DNA of 64,000 nt, from assembly GCF_949987515.2 (NCBI RefSeq), contig NC_082699.1, positions 78,039,458-78,103,457 on the forward strand. The letters run 5' to 3'. The translations under genes and the position numbers were made by a program. This document shows, piece after piece, positions 12,182 to 24,848 of this stretch (position 1 is its first letter; every line of letters starts with the position of its first letter). This DNA comes from Delphinus delphis (lineage: Eukaryota > Chordata > Mammalia > Artiodactyla > Delphinidae). A model generated the notes under the pieces. The model was not told the DNA's origin, did not search any database, and saw only the letters and a list, made by a program, of their open reading frames with translations.

Positions 12182-13012
12182 ATGAGCTCCCCACCTCGGT
12201 GCCCGCTGGGGACAACAGAAGCACATGGGAACCAGTCACGATTCCTGGGGCCTGCACACTCCGTGTATCCTCCGAGCACCACCTTGCGGCGACCACTCCC
12301 CGCCCCATCCATCCTCCCTCCGGGCCGCTGTGGGGTGGAGGGCACCCCATCTCCCAGCCTGTGACTCCCCTGGTCCTCAACGCAGCGGACTTGAAATGCA
12401 GATGGAGGGAGGGGCCAGGCCGAGGGCTGGGGATTTAAGCTGAAACCACCGACTTCCCTCAGCTCTGCTCACCGCGCAGCCCACCTGCTCTATTCGCAGA
12501 TGGCCGTGAGACCACAAACCAGAAAGGTCTGTAACACAGCGAAACCTGCAGCTTCCACTGCCAGGATGCTGAGGCTGAAACACGGGCCAGGCACTCCAAG
12601 GTTTAAACACCGACTTCCCCCTGGTGGGCTCCCCCGAGGCAGGTGGACCAGCCCTCCCAGCCTCTGCTTCCTCACGTGGGATGGTACTAACGCTGTCTCC
12701 ATAGTATTTACGTGTGTCCTCATCTGAGTGGTTGCGCATCTCTAACGGAGACTGGCCACATCTGCTTAAAGGGCAAACACACGCAATTGGAACGAGAGGT
12801 AATGCATATTAGCTCCGTTTGGGGTGGGCACTGACCCTAGCGTTCCCTAGTTCCCCACAGGCCTTCTGTGTCCTACACGCCAGCAGGTCCAGAGGCCTCA
12901 TGTGCCCGGGTCGGGGCAGGCCGTCCGGGACCGAGGAAACCAGGAGTCCGGCCTTTGACGAGGCCACGTGGACACGTCTGGCATCTAAGGCGCGTCACTC
13001 GTTCTTTCCTTC

Positions 13013-13042
13013 CACACATACACACACACACACACACACACA
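13013..13042. repeat. (CA)n microsatellite
   Basis: About 14 CA units with one CATA interruption near the start. Confidence 0.95.
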
Positions 13043-13319
13043 GTGAGCCTCCCCTGGGCACGGGCCACTAGGTGAGCCCGTCTGAATCTGCCCTTAAAGG
13101 GGGCGGGGCAGGGCGGGGACCTGCAGGAACAGTGATGGGACGACGGCGCTGCGGGCGCTGCTCGGAGCCTCCCCGGGGGCAGAGGACACGCACACACTGA
13201 CCACAAGAGCCTGGCCCGGGGACGGGCTGCACGTCATCACATCTAAACCGCCACTCACCGCAGAAGCGACGTGCAAGACAGGATCATCCCTCGGACAGAA
13301 CTAGACGCCCAAGGGCGTC

Positions 13320-14010
13320 ATAGCTGATAAAGGACTCTTTAATAAAGAACTCTCACAACTCATTAAGAAGACAAACAACCCGACTGAAATGTCAGCAAAA
13401 GGCGTGAACACGCACTTCACCTAAGACACACGAATGCCCACTAAGCACACGGAAAGCTGCTGAGAGTCAGTATTCATTAGGGAAACACAAATGCCGTGAA
13501 GGATGTGGAGGCTGGAGGGAACGGTCTTCTCTTATAAAGTAACCCTGGCACGCCCACTCCGAGGTCTCTACTCATGAGAGATGAAACACAGGTCCACACA
13601 GAGCCTTGCAGGTAATGTCAGAGCAGCTTTATTTAAAACAGCTCCCAAATGGAAACAATCCACCTGTCCATCAGCTGGTGAATGAATAGAGCAAAGGCGG
13701 GGTGGGTCCACTCAGTGGGCTAGTAGTCAGTGCAGCAGGATGGATGGCTCAACCACAAAAGCACTGCAGAAACCAGGCCATGGACTTGTGATGCTGTTTA
13801 CACGAACTTCAGAAAGGGCCAAACTATGTATGACAGAGGCGGGCGGGTGGTGACGGGGGTCAAGGTGGACTGACGTGAGGGGCCACTAGGGAGGCTCCTG
13901 GGACAATGAAAATATTCCTGGTCTTAACTGTGGTGTTGGTTCCAACTGCAGACATGTGTCTATCAAGGGGATCAAACTGTCCACGCTGAGTGGGAGAATA
14001 CTGTTTCAGC
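13320..14010 (+). mobile_element. L1M ORF2 3' end and 3' UTR fragment
   Basis: Recognisable pieces in order: AACTCATTAAGAAGACAAAC, GGGAAACACAAATGC, CAGCTTTATTTAAAACAGC, CAAATGGAAACAATCCACCT and a 3' UTR-like stretch. Heavily diverged, no open frame. Confidence 0.7.
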
Positions 14011-15299
14011 TTTAATAATTATTAATATACAAAATCCAGTAATAAACACCACACCTCTGGGTGTGACAGACAACTTTAAGAAGCTCTGACTCAGATCAAA
14101 TTCTGAATACTATGTTGCCCCTAAGAGTATAATGAAAGTACAACCCTGAGAAATACACTGGCCATCTGTCGTCTGTTTGCAGTCTAAGCCCATCTAGGAA
14201 CAACTCTGATTAAGCAGCATTCCTTTAACCTGTGCAAACAGCCTCTGTCCACAGTCCTGCTCTGCCCATGACCTATGCAGTGTTCAGGGTCAGTGACAAG
14301 GGTCACCTTCATCTCCTTTGGGTCCGTCTGTCACGGCCACCTGTGGTGACAATCCTCCCTCTTCCCATCACCATTTCTGGATGTTCATGTGGAACCAACG
14401 TACCTGCGACTTTCAAAAGCTACACTTAATGTCTAGCCTACGTATCATATAGTAAAACACATAATACGTATTACCCCGGAATACCTAAAATAGATGCAAG
14501 TCTCATGTAATACACGAAATGCTCAAAACCAAACGATGAAATGTAAGTTGTGTGAAAATTGAGACTCACAGCCTGTGAAGTGTGAAAGTTCCAAGGAGCT
14601 GTGCTGGTTCCAGGGTTTTGAGCCACAAAACACATGACTTATCACCAAGGAAATGTGGCAATAAGAGCTCCCAAATCTCTACCAATCTTACCAACTTATT
14701 TCTCAGTAATCAGAGGTTCTGAATTCTGTACTTGTCACCATAACCACGGTGAGACGATCTAGAAGTTAAATAATGTGTCTGACTCTGACCCCATGAGCTT
14801 AGCCACACTGCTCTCGTTAAGGCCTCAACCCACGAACCCACATCGCTGCACATCAAAGGGACAAAATAAATGCTTGGTAAGATTAACTGCCACCGGATGT
14901 ACCCCATCCTGAGGTCTGGCCACAAAGGTGGTCTCCAAGCCTCTCGCCTCACTGCCACTCTGGAGCCGCCCACCCTGAGAGGTCTCCCCAGCCCGCCGGG
15001 AGGGGGTGCCGCAACCTCTGGGGGCCGGCATCTCACCCCAGCTCCTCTCCTCTCAGCAAAGGCGGGTCACTCCCCCACCTCCAGCACGAGGACTAAGCCG
15101 CACGGGGACAGACATGGCGCCCTATCCACCCCCAGTGGCCTGGCACATGTGGGCACCCGAGGAAGGTGAGCAGGGTAAATGAGAGGTGATCAACACACGG
15201 ATGAAAGAACAAAGAGTGACCCACGTGGTGCACACTCCACCACCCCCAACTCTCCAGAAAAGGTTCTTAACTCATCCGGGCCACTTTCTCAGGCCTCTT

Positions 15300-15510
15300 T
15301 TTTTTTTTTTTTTTTTTTGCGGTACACGGGCCTCTCACTGCTGTGGCCTCTCCCATTGCGGAGCACAGGCTCCGGACGTGCCGGCCCAGCGGCCATGGCC
15401 CACGGGCCCAGCCGCTCCGAGGCATGTGGGATCCTCCTGGACCGGGGCACGAACCCGCGTCCCCTGCATCGGCAGGCGGACTCCCAACCACTGCGCCACC
15501 AGGGAAGCCC
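15300..15510 (-). repeat. CHR SINE, short form
   Basis: Complete copy with a 9-base duplication AGGCCTCTT (15,291-15,299; 15,511-15,519) and a pure T-tract of about 20 at its tail end, so relatively young. Confidence 0.95.
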
Positions 15511-16639
15511 AGGCCTCTTATTTTTAAAGATGAAAAATAAAACACCGGCGATGCCAAAGGGAAAACATGTTGAAACACAGCAACCTAAACACTAAGAGTG
15601 ACGAGCCTGCTCCTTTATTAACGTGCCTGACAAGACAGGTACGGCACCTGCTGTGCTGTGAAATGCCCAAGTGCATCTGCCTGCAGAGCGCCCTGACGCC
15701 AGGGGGCCTGTTCATAACTGAAGGGGCCGCATGCTTCTCTAACTGATCTGCACCACGCTGGGCCTTAGCCTGTGCTCTCTGAACAAGAAACATTTTACCA
15801 CGTTCAGAGAAACTTTCCTGTAACAGCCAAAATAAATAGATTGTTTAAATATTTTACTAGACACATGTGGAATTCTAGAATGAAACATGCTTCTAAATAG
15901 TTTGGCCCCTTATCCAGTTGGAAAATTACAGATTTTAAAACTTTCTTAGACAACGGGGAAAATTAAATACCCTGGCCACATTTTTAGGGCCTAAGGCACC
16001 CCCAGTGGTAATTTGGAAGGGATGCCAGCGTTTTCATGTACCAGGCTTAGTAATGCTAACCTGAGTGTTACCTCTGAGAATTTCTGGAAATATCCATCAT
16101 TCAGCCACCTAAAGTCCACAGTAAACTCAGATTTAAGTCGATAATAACAACAATATGATGAAAGTAAAACAAAACAAACAAACACACACAGCATTCTTTG
16201 GTGTCTTCTTCAGCCAGGCCCTATTCTGAGCGCGGGCATGTCTCCTGCCCAACAACCCGGGCTGGTCTGCGACTGACCTCACTTTACGAACGAGTGAGGG
16301 GCAGCGGGGTTCAAGGGCTTACCCAGCTGGTGGCCGCGTCTGGAGGCACCTCGGGGGAGGTGGGCACGCGCTGGGCCAGAGCTTGGGAACGCCACACACG
16401 CCCGAACGCCCAGCCACCAGCTGGCTGGGACCTCTGACTCCACGAGAGCATCCGAGGACCTCCCCCCACCCCACCCCACCCCCGCCAGGGGACACGGGGA
16501 AAGCCCATCGGAGGAGGCTGAAGGGAGAGGAGGCCGGGGACAGCCGTCAGCCAGCGTGCGGTGCTCCGTGTGCGTGCCGACACTCACGGGCGTGTGAGGC
16601 CCGGGGCCAGGACCCCGTGGAAGCCCAGGCGGCACTTAC

Positions 16640-16883
16640 CGATCTGCAGCAGGATCGGCGTGACCAGTGCCGTCTCCATGGCGTAACAGAACTCCCTGCC
16701 AAACATCACAGCCCCGTGCATCACCCACAGGCGCACGGGGATGCGGTCTATGGACCCCTCGCTGACGGTCTCGTCGTGCGTCTCCGCCTCCGCGCTCCCC
16801 GGCTTCTGCAGGTCCGGCAGGGGCACCGGCAACTCCTGAACTCGCAGAGATTCCGAGTCGGCATTCTGCGGGGCCATTTTCAT
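16640..16883 (-). CDS. SLC45A4: SLC45A4 first coding exon (partial CDS)
   Basis: SLC45A4 is a multi-pass transporter of the SLC45 family, which resembles plant sucrose/H+ symporters. It has been reported to carry sugars with protons and, more recently, polyamines. Seen here: 81 codons plus one base. The polar N-tail (residues 1-50) contains [10 protein letters not shown] and SEGSIDRIP, followed by the first membrane segment with [20 protein letters not shown], a stretch conserved across SLC45 proteins. The exon ends ATCG|GTAAGT, a strong phase-1 donor that splits a glycine codon. Two in-frame ATGs are six bases apart (16,883 and 16,877). The second has the better context (A at -3, G at +4), so translation could begin at either. 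The full protein is about 770 residues, so only about a tenth is in the window. I recognised it by recall of the family; the remaining exons lie off the left edge. Certain on family, very likely on paralogue. Confidence 0.94.
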
Positions 16884-16921
16884 TACCACCAAAAATATAT
16901 ATATATATATATTTACTCTAC
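16884..16921 (-). other. SLC45A4: 5' UTR / acceptor zone of the SLC45A4 coding exon
   Basis: Reading the minus strand upstream of the start codon there is no AG for about 30 bases. The nearest possible acceptors end at 16,922, 16,918 and 16,916. Between them and the ATG lies an alternating TA tract. The sequence before these AGs is T-rich but a weak polypyrimidine tract. The exact acceptor is therefore unresolved, and the short UTR segment given here is an estimate. Confidence 0.5.
16894..16911. repeat. (TA)n microsatellite beside the SLC45A4 start codon
   Basis: Nine TA units beginning about 11 bases upstream of the first ATG on the gene strand. Confidence 0.95.
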
Positions 16922-18551
16922 CTATATAAATAATTCTATCATATATCTTTAAGGATAAATTAAGACGTCTTCTCTTTCTGCTTCAGTGTGTTCCTCCAGC
17001 AAGTAATAATACTTATATTCCTCTTTGTACAAACAGGTATCTCGAAACTTCTCACAATCGGATGAGACACGCAGCAGAATAGAACGATTTTTGGTTGGAT
17101 TCAACATATGGCTTGCTGGTTTACTGTGAATTAGAGTTAAAAATCCATAAATGCCATTCAGTTAATACCAGTTTCATCATCATTACTGAAGAAGTGCTGA
17201 AGCTCCTTTCCTTGCTACAGAGAGGTGGGCAGGTGACACACAGAGGTAGGCCGCCGTCGCTCCCCATCGAGGGACTGGTTGATCTGCAAGAGAGGAAAAG
17301 CCCTGCCCGGTCAGACAGGGCCTCAGGGCCTCCCACCCCGGGATCCGGGCGCCCTGCTCGAGGGGCTGGTCCTCAGCCTCTTGGAGACCATGGGCCTCCG
17401 TTCACTGGTCCTTACCCTAGGTCATCTGCGGAGAAAACAAAACCCAGTTTTTAGAAGAACAACATTTTCCTGCATGGAATCAATCGTGGGGGGAGGATAG
17501 AGACGGGACAACAAAGGGAGAAAGGGAGACAGAAAGAGAGCTCCTTGGCAGTGACAGCCCGCTGGGTGCGGGGACCCCGCCCAGGGAAGGGGCACATGGG
17601 AGGCTCAGAGTCCACCCTGAGGCGCTGGATTCCTTTTGTGGGCCGTCTACAGCCGTGGTCCTTGACCTGTTTGTTATGAAGCCCTTTGCTAATGAAATGA
17701 AAGAGTGCCTCTCCGGGAAAAAACATACACGCAACGCGTGCCGAACACTGAACACCACGTTGAGGGGCCTGAGGACCCCCACCCGCACAGGACATTCCAC
17801 GGGGCCCTGGAACCCGTCCCTCAATCCTGTTTCCACCACCCCGGTACCTACGACCCAGCTTTGTGACGCTGTCTCTACCTGGATGAACACACCACTGCCA
17901 AGTGTGGATTGCCGAGAACCTAACTAGAAACGTCCCCTTAGAAAGGTTTTAGGAAAGCAACCGTCTGCCCTGTGCAAGGCCAGAGCACGGATGCAGTAAC
18001 ACCCTTGCTCTTCTGCACACGGCCTTCCGACACGGCTTCCGTTCAACCCGAGGTGAAATCACAGAAAATGTGATGTTACGTTAAGGTAGGTCGGTAGCTG
18101 AGGGCTTACTGAAAATTTTCAACCATCGTTTTAAATAAAAATACTTCTGGTTAATATTCACTTAACCCAAGATGATCTTAACTCCTTCTCCCCTTCTCCC
18201 CAGAAAGGACCAGAAATCAAGGGGTGGCCTTCGCCGAGTGCCCTCCTCAGGGAGCCCTGGAAGTGATGGCGGGTTCCCAGCCCGACTGCTGGCACCGCTG
18301 AGCTGCTACCCTGGGGCTCCGGAACCCCAGCTTCACTACTCCACCACGCTGGGGTCTCCTCATGCTCTCTTTCCTTCAGCCCAAACTTCCCAGGGAATCA
18401 CAGGTCCAAGTGATCCTACCTACAAATTTGCTTCTTAGGCCTCAAGTTTAATGACAATTCCAAACTGCAGCCTTCACACCTGAGATTTCTATCACGTTTA
18501 TAAATGTCCTCTCTACTGTATAATCAGTATCTGGATTAAAACCAGCATTTC

Positions 18552-18915
18552 CGGGCTTCCCCGGTGGCGCAGTGGTTAAGAATCCACCTGCCGATGCAGG
18601 GGACACGGGTTCGAGCCCTGGTCCGGGAAGATCCCACATGCCGCGGAGCAACTAAGCCCGTGCACCACAACCACTGAGCCTGCGCTCTAGAGCCCGTGAG
18701 GCACAACTACTGAGCCCATGTGCCACAACTACTTAAGCCCGTGTGCCTAGAGCTCGTGCTCTGCAACAAGAGAAGCCACAACAATGAGAAGCCCACGCAC
18801 CGCAATGAAGAGTAGCCCCCGCTCACCGCAACTAGAGAAAAGCCAGTGTGCAGCAACAAAGACCTAAAACAGCCAAAAATAAATAAATAAATGCATGAAT
18901 GAATGAATGAATTTA
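18552..18915 (+). repeat. CHR SINE, long form, with (AATG)n tail
   Basis: A full-length long form from CGGGCTTCCCCGGTGG to CAGCCAAAAATAAATAAATA. The tail has expanded into tandem AATG units (about 18,893-18,912), a likely length-variable microsatellite. Confidence 0.9.
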
Positions 18916-19467
18916 TTTGAGGGGAAAAAAAGTATTTCCAAACTGGCACCCTGCTACAATCTTTTTACAAAACATTACCATGAAACTCTCTCACATATAC
19001 AATGTAAACAAAACAGTATGAAAACAAAACACCCAGCATGAACACCTTCCAACACCCTACGGTTCTCATCCCACCCCTGCCCTTCGAGTGATTCCCATCC
19101 TGAGACAAAAATCTCAGGACCTTCCCTTGAGTCAACGTGTCACTCTTACACCAGAACAGGGTCAGTGATTTTAAATGCCTTTTTCCACTAGGTAAGGGGT
19201 CATTTTCATGTGAAGACAGAACATCCAGACGTGTCTTGAACACTGACTGACCAGCCGAACGACTGTGACTGGTTTTCTCAGAAATGCTAAGGACTCAATT
19301 ATAATCATCAAACCCTTCAGTTCTGTCCCATCACTCCTTGTACCACCGTGTATCTATCCTGAGACTCAGGCCCGAAATACAGCAAACTCCGCTAGGAGTC
19401 GTTTCAGCAACGGCTAAAAAGTAGGCAATAAAGCTGTGTAACGGCGCACTCGAATTATTTTAAGGCC

Positions 19468-19660
19468 GTGGGTCTCACCCGGGGCCAACCGGCACCCCTG
19501 GGGACCCCGCCCTGGGTGATGCCTGGAGATGTTTTTGGTCGTCACGACTAGGGGGAGGGGTTGCTACTGAGGCTCAGAGTGGAGGTCAGGGATGGGCTCA
19601 GCGCCCTGCAGCAGCCAGGATGCCTCCACAGCATCCTGCAGAGCATGGTTGTTCCCTAAG
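19468..19660 (+). mobile_element. MER5A-type hAT-Charlie DNA transposon remnant
   Basis: GTGGGTCTCACCCGGGGCC, then CTGGAGATGTTTTTGGTCGT, GGGTTGCTACTGAGGC and CATCCTGCAGAGCATG match the order of the nonautonomous MER5A element. No transposase. Confidence 0.75.
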
Positions 19661-21074
19661 GTTATTATTAGACAGGAAAAAGGCTCTCCTAAAAACGCTG
19701 AAACCTTATCACACTCTGAATCAATCAGCTAGCCCAGAAGCTGCAAACTCAACTTCACTTTGAGTTGAAGTGAACTCACTTCCCTTTGTTTTCCTAAAAC
19801 AGCCTCTGCTCAAAGCAGAACAGGAAGCGCAGGTGAGCTCAAGGCACTGGCTCCCCGAGGAGGGGTGGCGTCTAGGGTCAGGTTTATAAGCAGGAAGAGG
19901 TGCAACCTGTTCCCTCCCCGTCGATCACCTAGGCCACAGGTGGTGGCATTTCCTGGTATTTATTTGCAAAGAGAAGGTGGGTAAGAGCCAGCGAGGGGCT
20001 GCAGAGGAAGCACAGCCAGCTGCCTGGCCTCCATCATGTTCAGGCTCTGGGTTCCAACCCCAGGCCTACGGCTGCACGTGCTGAAGGGCCTGCGGAATCG
20101 GCTAAAGATGGCTAAGCAAGAGGTCTTGAACTTACTGGGAAAGCCAAGGAGGTAGAGACCGAACCCTTGGGGAGCAAAGGGCCCTGCGTCCTTAGGAAAG
20201 CCGCACGCCAACAGACCACCAGGTCAGTGCAAGCGTGTCCCCTCTACAATGCAAAGCAAGTCACCACACCCGAGTCCCTCCTGTTTGGGGTTCCCACTAA
20301 ATTTCTAAGAATGGTCCAACAGTGGCCTCTGGAAAGAACGTGAGGGAGAGGGAGGGAGCCCCTGGCTGGACGCCTCCACTCGAAGGACTTCTCCAGGGTA
20401 GGGTGACCATCTCCCTCACAGCCAGGGGCGGGCACAGCTGCTTAACCTGTCAGCGGAGTCTGCTTCACACTCGGTGTCCTGCTGGCCAGTCTGGTGGCCC
20501 AGGGACTGTGCACTTCCAGACGTACCCATGGGTCCCACTGTAACCCCGGCCACGAGCACCGTCTTCTCAAAAGGGGAGCCTGCCCAGGGCTGGGGCGGGG
20601 CTGTGACCTGTTGGGGGGCTCGTCCAGCATCCAGATCCTGCCCTGACGCTGTTTCTGGCGGGGGAGGGGGGCAGAGGGAAGAACTCAGCCTGCAGGGCAG
20701 GAGGGCCCTCCACCCTCGCTGTGTCCCATTTTCCCAATGGCCGTGAGGTTGTCTCGACATGATTTATTTACAAGTCCACTCCCAGCACTTGGAGATTTCT
20801 CCCTTATCATCTCACACTGACTCCGTCTGCACTGGGTCTATATGTCTCGGTTCATCCCCGGTTCTCTCCGTCCCGCGAGCCCGTCTGCCCGCACCCAGCA
20901 AGGCACTATGCAAGGACAGAGCCGCCAGCAGGTCCTGAGGTCTGGGGAGCCACTTCCCTCTGTAGCTTCTCTTCCCAGAGCTCTCCTTTTCACTCCTGCC
21001 TTTTTATTTGCAAGAGCTTCATGAGTGTGTGACCTTTAAGAGCTTGACTAGCTCGGGGGGCGGAGGGGGGCTGT

Positions 21075-21440
21075 TGGTATTTTCAGTGAGATTCCACTGA
21101 TTTTATAAACTAGCCAAGGGAGAACTGCCATCCTTAGGGCAGTTTCTCCATGTACCCCAGTCCACCCCAGTGCCTTTCGGGAGGATGTCAAAAGATTCCT
21201 TCTACAGTTTTGCACATTTCTTGTTAAGTTTCTTCCTAATTATTTTATCTTTTTTGTGGCCACTGTAGACGGGATTCTCTCTTCCTTTGTATTTTCCAAC
21301 TGGTTGGTTTGCATACGTGAAGGGGAGGAGTGCTTGTTCATTTCCTCAGGTATAATTTATACTCGGTGAAAAGGTACCATTCAATCAGTTTTGACTAGTT
21401 TATGTGGAGACACAGAACATTTCCAATGCCCTGGAAAGTC
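21075..21440 (-). mobile_element. L1 fragment(s), antisense
   Basis: The plus strand resembles the complement of L1 ORF2 (GGTATTTTCAGTGAGATTCC, CTTGTTAAGTTTCTTCCTAA, TTTTGTGGCCACTGTAGACG). From about 21,345 it continues with a piece like the antisense L1M 3' UTR (AGGTATAATTTATACTCGG). These may be two separate fragments. Confidence 0.6.
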
Positions 21441-22490
21441 CATGTGAGTCCCTTCCCATCAAGTGAATGCTAGCGATTTTTATACTTTAATTTGATAACC
21501 TAGTTCTTTAACTGAGTGAAAATGGAGGAAAGGGAGACTATAACCAAATTAACAGCAAATCTAACCATTACCAACATGCATCTAGTCCCCCGCTTACATG
21601 AATGGAGAATTGGACTCGCCCCCCACCCCCACCCCCGGCCCAGTCTGAACTAAGCACAGCACCTGCTCGGGGCGTGGGACAGGGACCCAGGGGGCATGCA
21701 GGCACCTTTCCTGGGCTCTGAAAGCCTTCCCTTTATAGCTTCCCACCCTTACTCTGTCTTGAGGGCCCCAAGACAGATGGCCCCACTGAGGACATCAGTG
21801 CTCTGCTCTGCCCTGCCAGAAAAGGGAGGGAGGGCAGCTTTGAGAAAAAGAAAAGGAAGGCGTGAGTGGAGTAAGGACGCCTGCGCTCAGGGTGTCACCA
21901 CGCCCAGGGGACCGAAGGGACACACAAAACCGGATTCGCTGCTCATGACATGGTGCCGTGAAGCAATCTTACAGCAGGCAAACTGTTTTCTTTAAGGAAG
22001 CTATTTCATACAAAGGCTGGTGTTGTTAACTATATAATACCTAAAGCCATGAAAATGCTCTCTTCTGAAGCACCTAATGTAAAAACACATGCCCAAGCTA
22101 AATGACAACAGCCTGAAGCAATGCAAGGAGGATTAGCTGCTGCTTCCCGAAAGCACTGGCAGCTGCGTGTTCCTAAGGGCCTCCTCTCGAGCTGCCGAAA
22201 AGTGTGGAGAAGTTTGCGTTGTGACCTGTTCCGGCGTCTGCTCTTCAAAGAAACCAGACGACCTCCGAAGACAGGTTTCACCCTGGAGCCTGCCGCAGGG
22301 CCTGCCGGGCTGTCACTGAAAACGATTTGGTTATGATTCGCAGGTGCACTGAGACAAGTGAAACTACAACTGTTCCAATCAACAACTTCCCCTACTGTCC
22401 TGTTTCTAATTTAAGGGTAACTCGTGCCAAAGCACGTGACTTCCTACCATTTGCTGTGTCACGTCATCAGAAAGTTAACTGCAGAATAAT

Positions 22491-22700
22491 TTTTTTTTTT
22501 TTTTTTTTTGCGGTACGTGGGCCTCTCACTGCTGTGGCCTCTCCCGTTGCGGAGCACAGGCTCCGGACGCGCAGGCTCAGCGGCCATGGCTCACGGGCCC
22601 AGCCGCTCCGTGGCATGTGGGATCTTCCCGGACCGGGGCACGAACGCGTGTCCCCTGCATCAGTGGCGGACTCTCAACCACTGCGCCACCAGGGAAGCCC
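22491..22700 (-). repeat. CHR SINE, short form
   Basis: Complete copy with a 20-base T tract. Imperfect flanking duplication AGAATAATTTTT / AGACTAATTTTT. It is the only SINE in intron 1 that runs in the same direction as SLC45A4. Confidence 0.93.
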
Positions 22701-23254
22701 CCAGACTAATTTTTGACAGGCAATCCCAGCTTCAGTTACAGTGAAGAGGCTACATGACAATCACAATACTCTGTGTGAATGCGGTAACGAAGGTCAGTGA
22801 CCCACATGTGCTGGAAAATGGACGAAGGGGGGTTAACGCACGTTTGTTCCCTTCACGGGCCCGCACGTGCAGGCGTGCGTGCAGCCTTCCAGGCACGGGA
22901 GACGGGCGGCGCGGGCTGCGCGGTGCCTGGTGGCTTTGTGCACGCACCATTTAAAGCAGGCATCTCTACCCTCGGAAAATCCACTACAACTGCTAGCATC
23001 TTCATAAGACATGGCCAACTATTAGCCTCAGCTGAGCCCATCTGACTTTCCTAACTTTCTGCAGCACACAACACTAATCTAGGTCGACACAGAAGCCGGG
23101 GAAACCGGACCAACGACACCAGCATACCACACAGAAGACCAGCTTTTGGACCAAGAGTTAAAAAGGTATAACATCAAATCAAGCAAGGTCAAAGTACTCT
23201 TGATAAGAAAGAAAAAACATTCTGGTAAATTTGTTTATAAAGTTATTTCCTCTC

Positions 23255-23565
23255 GGGACTTCCCTGGTGGTCCGGTGGTTAAGAATCTGCCTACCAAGGC
23301 AGGGGACGTGGGTTCGATCCCCGGTCAGGGAACTAAGATCCCACATGCCGCGGGACAACTAAGCCCGTGTGCCACAACTACTGAGCCTGCGCTCTAGAGC
23401 CCATGAGCCACAACTACTGAGCCCACGTGCTACAACTACTGAAACCCGCATGCCTAGAGCCTGTGCTCCGCAACGAGAAGCCACCACGATGAGAAGCCCC
23501 CGCTCGCTGCAACTAGAGAAAGCCCACACGCAGCAACAACGCAGCCAAAAATAAATAAATTTACA
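23255..23565 (+). repeat. CHR SINE, long form, divergent 5' head
   Basis: The head differs from its neighbours: GTCCGGTGGTTAAG, GCAGGGGACGTGGGTTCGAT and GTCAGGGAACTAAGATCCC, which resembles the CHR-2/Bov-tA-like lineage, joined to the usual long-form body. It abuts an L1 fragment. Confidence 0.88.
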
Positions 23566-23574
23566 TTTTAAACA

Positions 23575-24570
23575 AACAAAAAAGGATGGGCCAAAGACCT
23601 GAACAGACACCTCACCAAAGGGGACACGGAGATGGCAGATAAGCACCTGAAAAGATGCTGCATATCATCTGACATCAGGGAAATGCAAATTAAAACAATG
23701 AGATACCACTCCACGCCTATTAGAATGGCCAAAGTCCAGAGCGCTGACACCACCGAACGCTGACGAGTCTGTGGAGCAACAGGAACCCTCGTTCACTGCT
23801 GGTGGGAACGCAACATGGTGCAGCCACTTTGGAAGACAGTTTGGTAGCTTCTTCCAAAACTAAACACACTCTTACCATGCGATCCAGCCATCGTGCTCCT
23901 TGGTATTTGCCCAAAGGAGCTGAAAACTTAGGTCCCCACAAAAACCTGCACATGGACGTTTACAGCAGCTTTGTTCATAATGCCCAAAACTTGGAAGCAA
24001 CCAAGATGTCCTGCAGTAGGTGAATCAATAAATACATCAATGAAACAGTATCCAGCACCAAAAAGAAATGAGCCATCAAACCATGAAAAGCCATGGAGAA
24101 GCCTTAAACGCACATTACTAAGTGACAGAAGCCAACCTGAGAAAGCCACACGCTAGAGGATTCCGACTACATGACATTCTGGAAAAGGCAAAACTACGGA
24201 AACAGTAAAAGGACCAGTGGTTGCCACCCGCCGTGTGTGTGGCATGAGGGTGGAAAGAATGAGCACAGATGTTTAGGGCAGTGAAACCACCACTATCTAA
24301 TGGCAGATACACGGCACTGCACGTGTGCCCAAACCCAGGAACGTACCACCAAGAGCGACCTCAACGTCAACTCTGGGCTCTCGAGGATTAGGACGTGTGG
24401 ATGGAGGATCGACCATTTACCAAACACACCACGCTGGCGGGGGAAGCTGGTAATGGGGGAGGCTGTGTGTGTCTGAGGATGGGGGTTTACAGGAGGAACT
24501 CTGTGCTTTATGCTAAATTTTGCTGTGGACCTAAAACTGTTCTAAAAAATAAAGTTTATTTTTTTTAAAT
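23575..24570 (+). mobile_element. L1M ORF2 3' end plus 3' UTR
   Basis: About 1 kb and the best-preserved L1 piece here: GGGCCAAAGACCTGAACAGA, GAAATGCAAATTAAAACAAT, TGGAAGACAGTTTGGTAGCT, TTGGAAGCAACCAAGATGTC and a terminal CTGTGGACCTAAAACTGTTC with AATAAA. Frames are broken throughout. Confidence 0.85.
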
Positions 24571-24848
24571 GTTGTGTCCTTACATTAGAAAAACAGAAGA
24601 CACAGTCAAACACATCTGACCAGAAAGGCATGAAGAGGTGGTCGTGCCATGACTTGGGGACCCTTTCTCACACCTGAAACTATCCAGTTGCGAATTGACC
24701 TGCCTCAGGTATTATGTGTGTCACTTTCCTGTGATCACTCACTCCAATGTGCCTCTAGTCTAGCGTATTTGGGCTAAAGAATTATAAAATTAACATAGAC
24801 TTAAACTAGACATGTTTAACACACAGCCCAACATCCATGTGGATTAGT

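Larger units (their letters stand above)
1..16639 (-). other. SLC45A4: SLC45A4 intron 2 (3' end outside window)
   Basis: It begins with GTAAGT at 16,639 and runs off the left edge. I looked on the minus strand for the next exon, which should continue the first extracellular loop and second membrane helix, and found no matching frame. Stretches 1-3,190, 3,570-5,230, 7,240-8,100, 8,230-9,425, 11,300-13,010 and 15,520-16,620 show no gene and no repeat I can name. They are GC-rich unique intron with unusually many CpGs. Confidence 0.8.

Noticed and set aside
15690..15705. second possible CTCF site (GACGCCAGGGGGCC)
   Set aside because: Several core positions do not match, so it was not listed.
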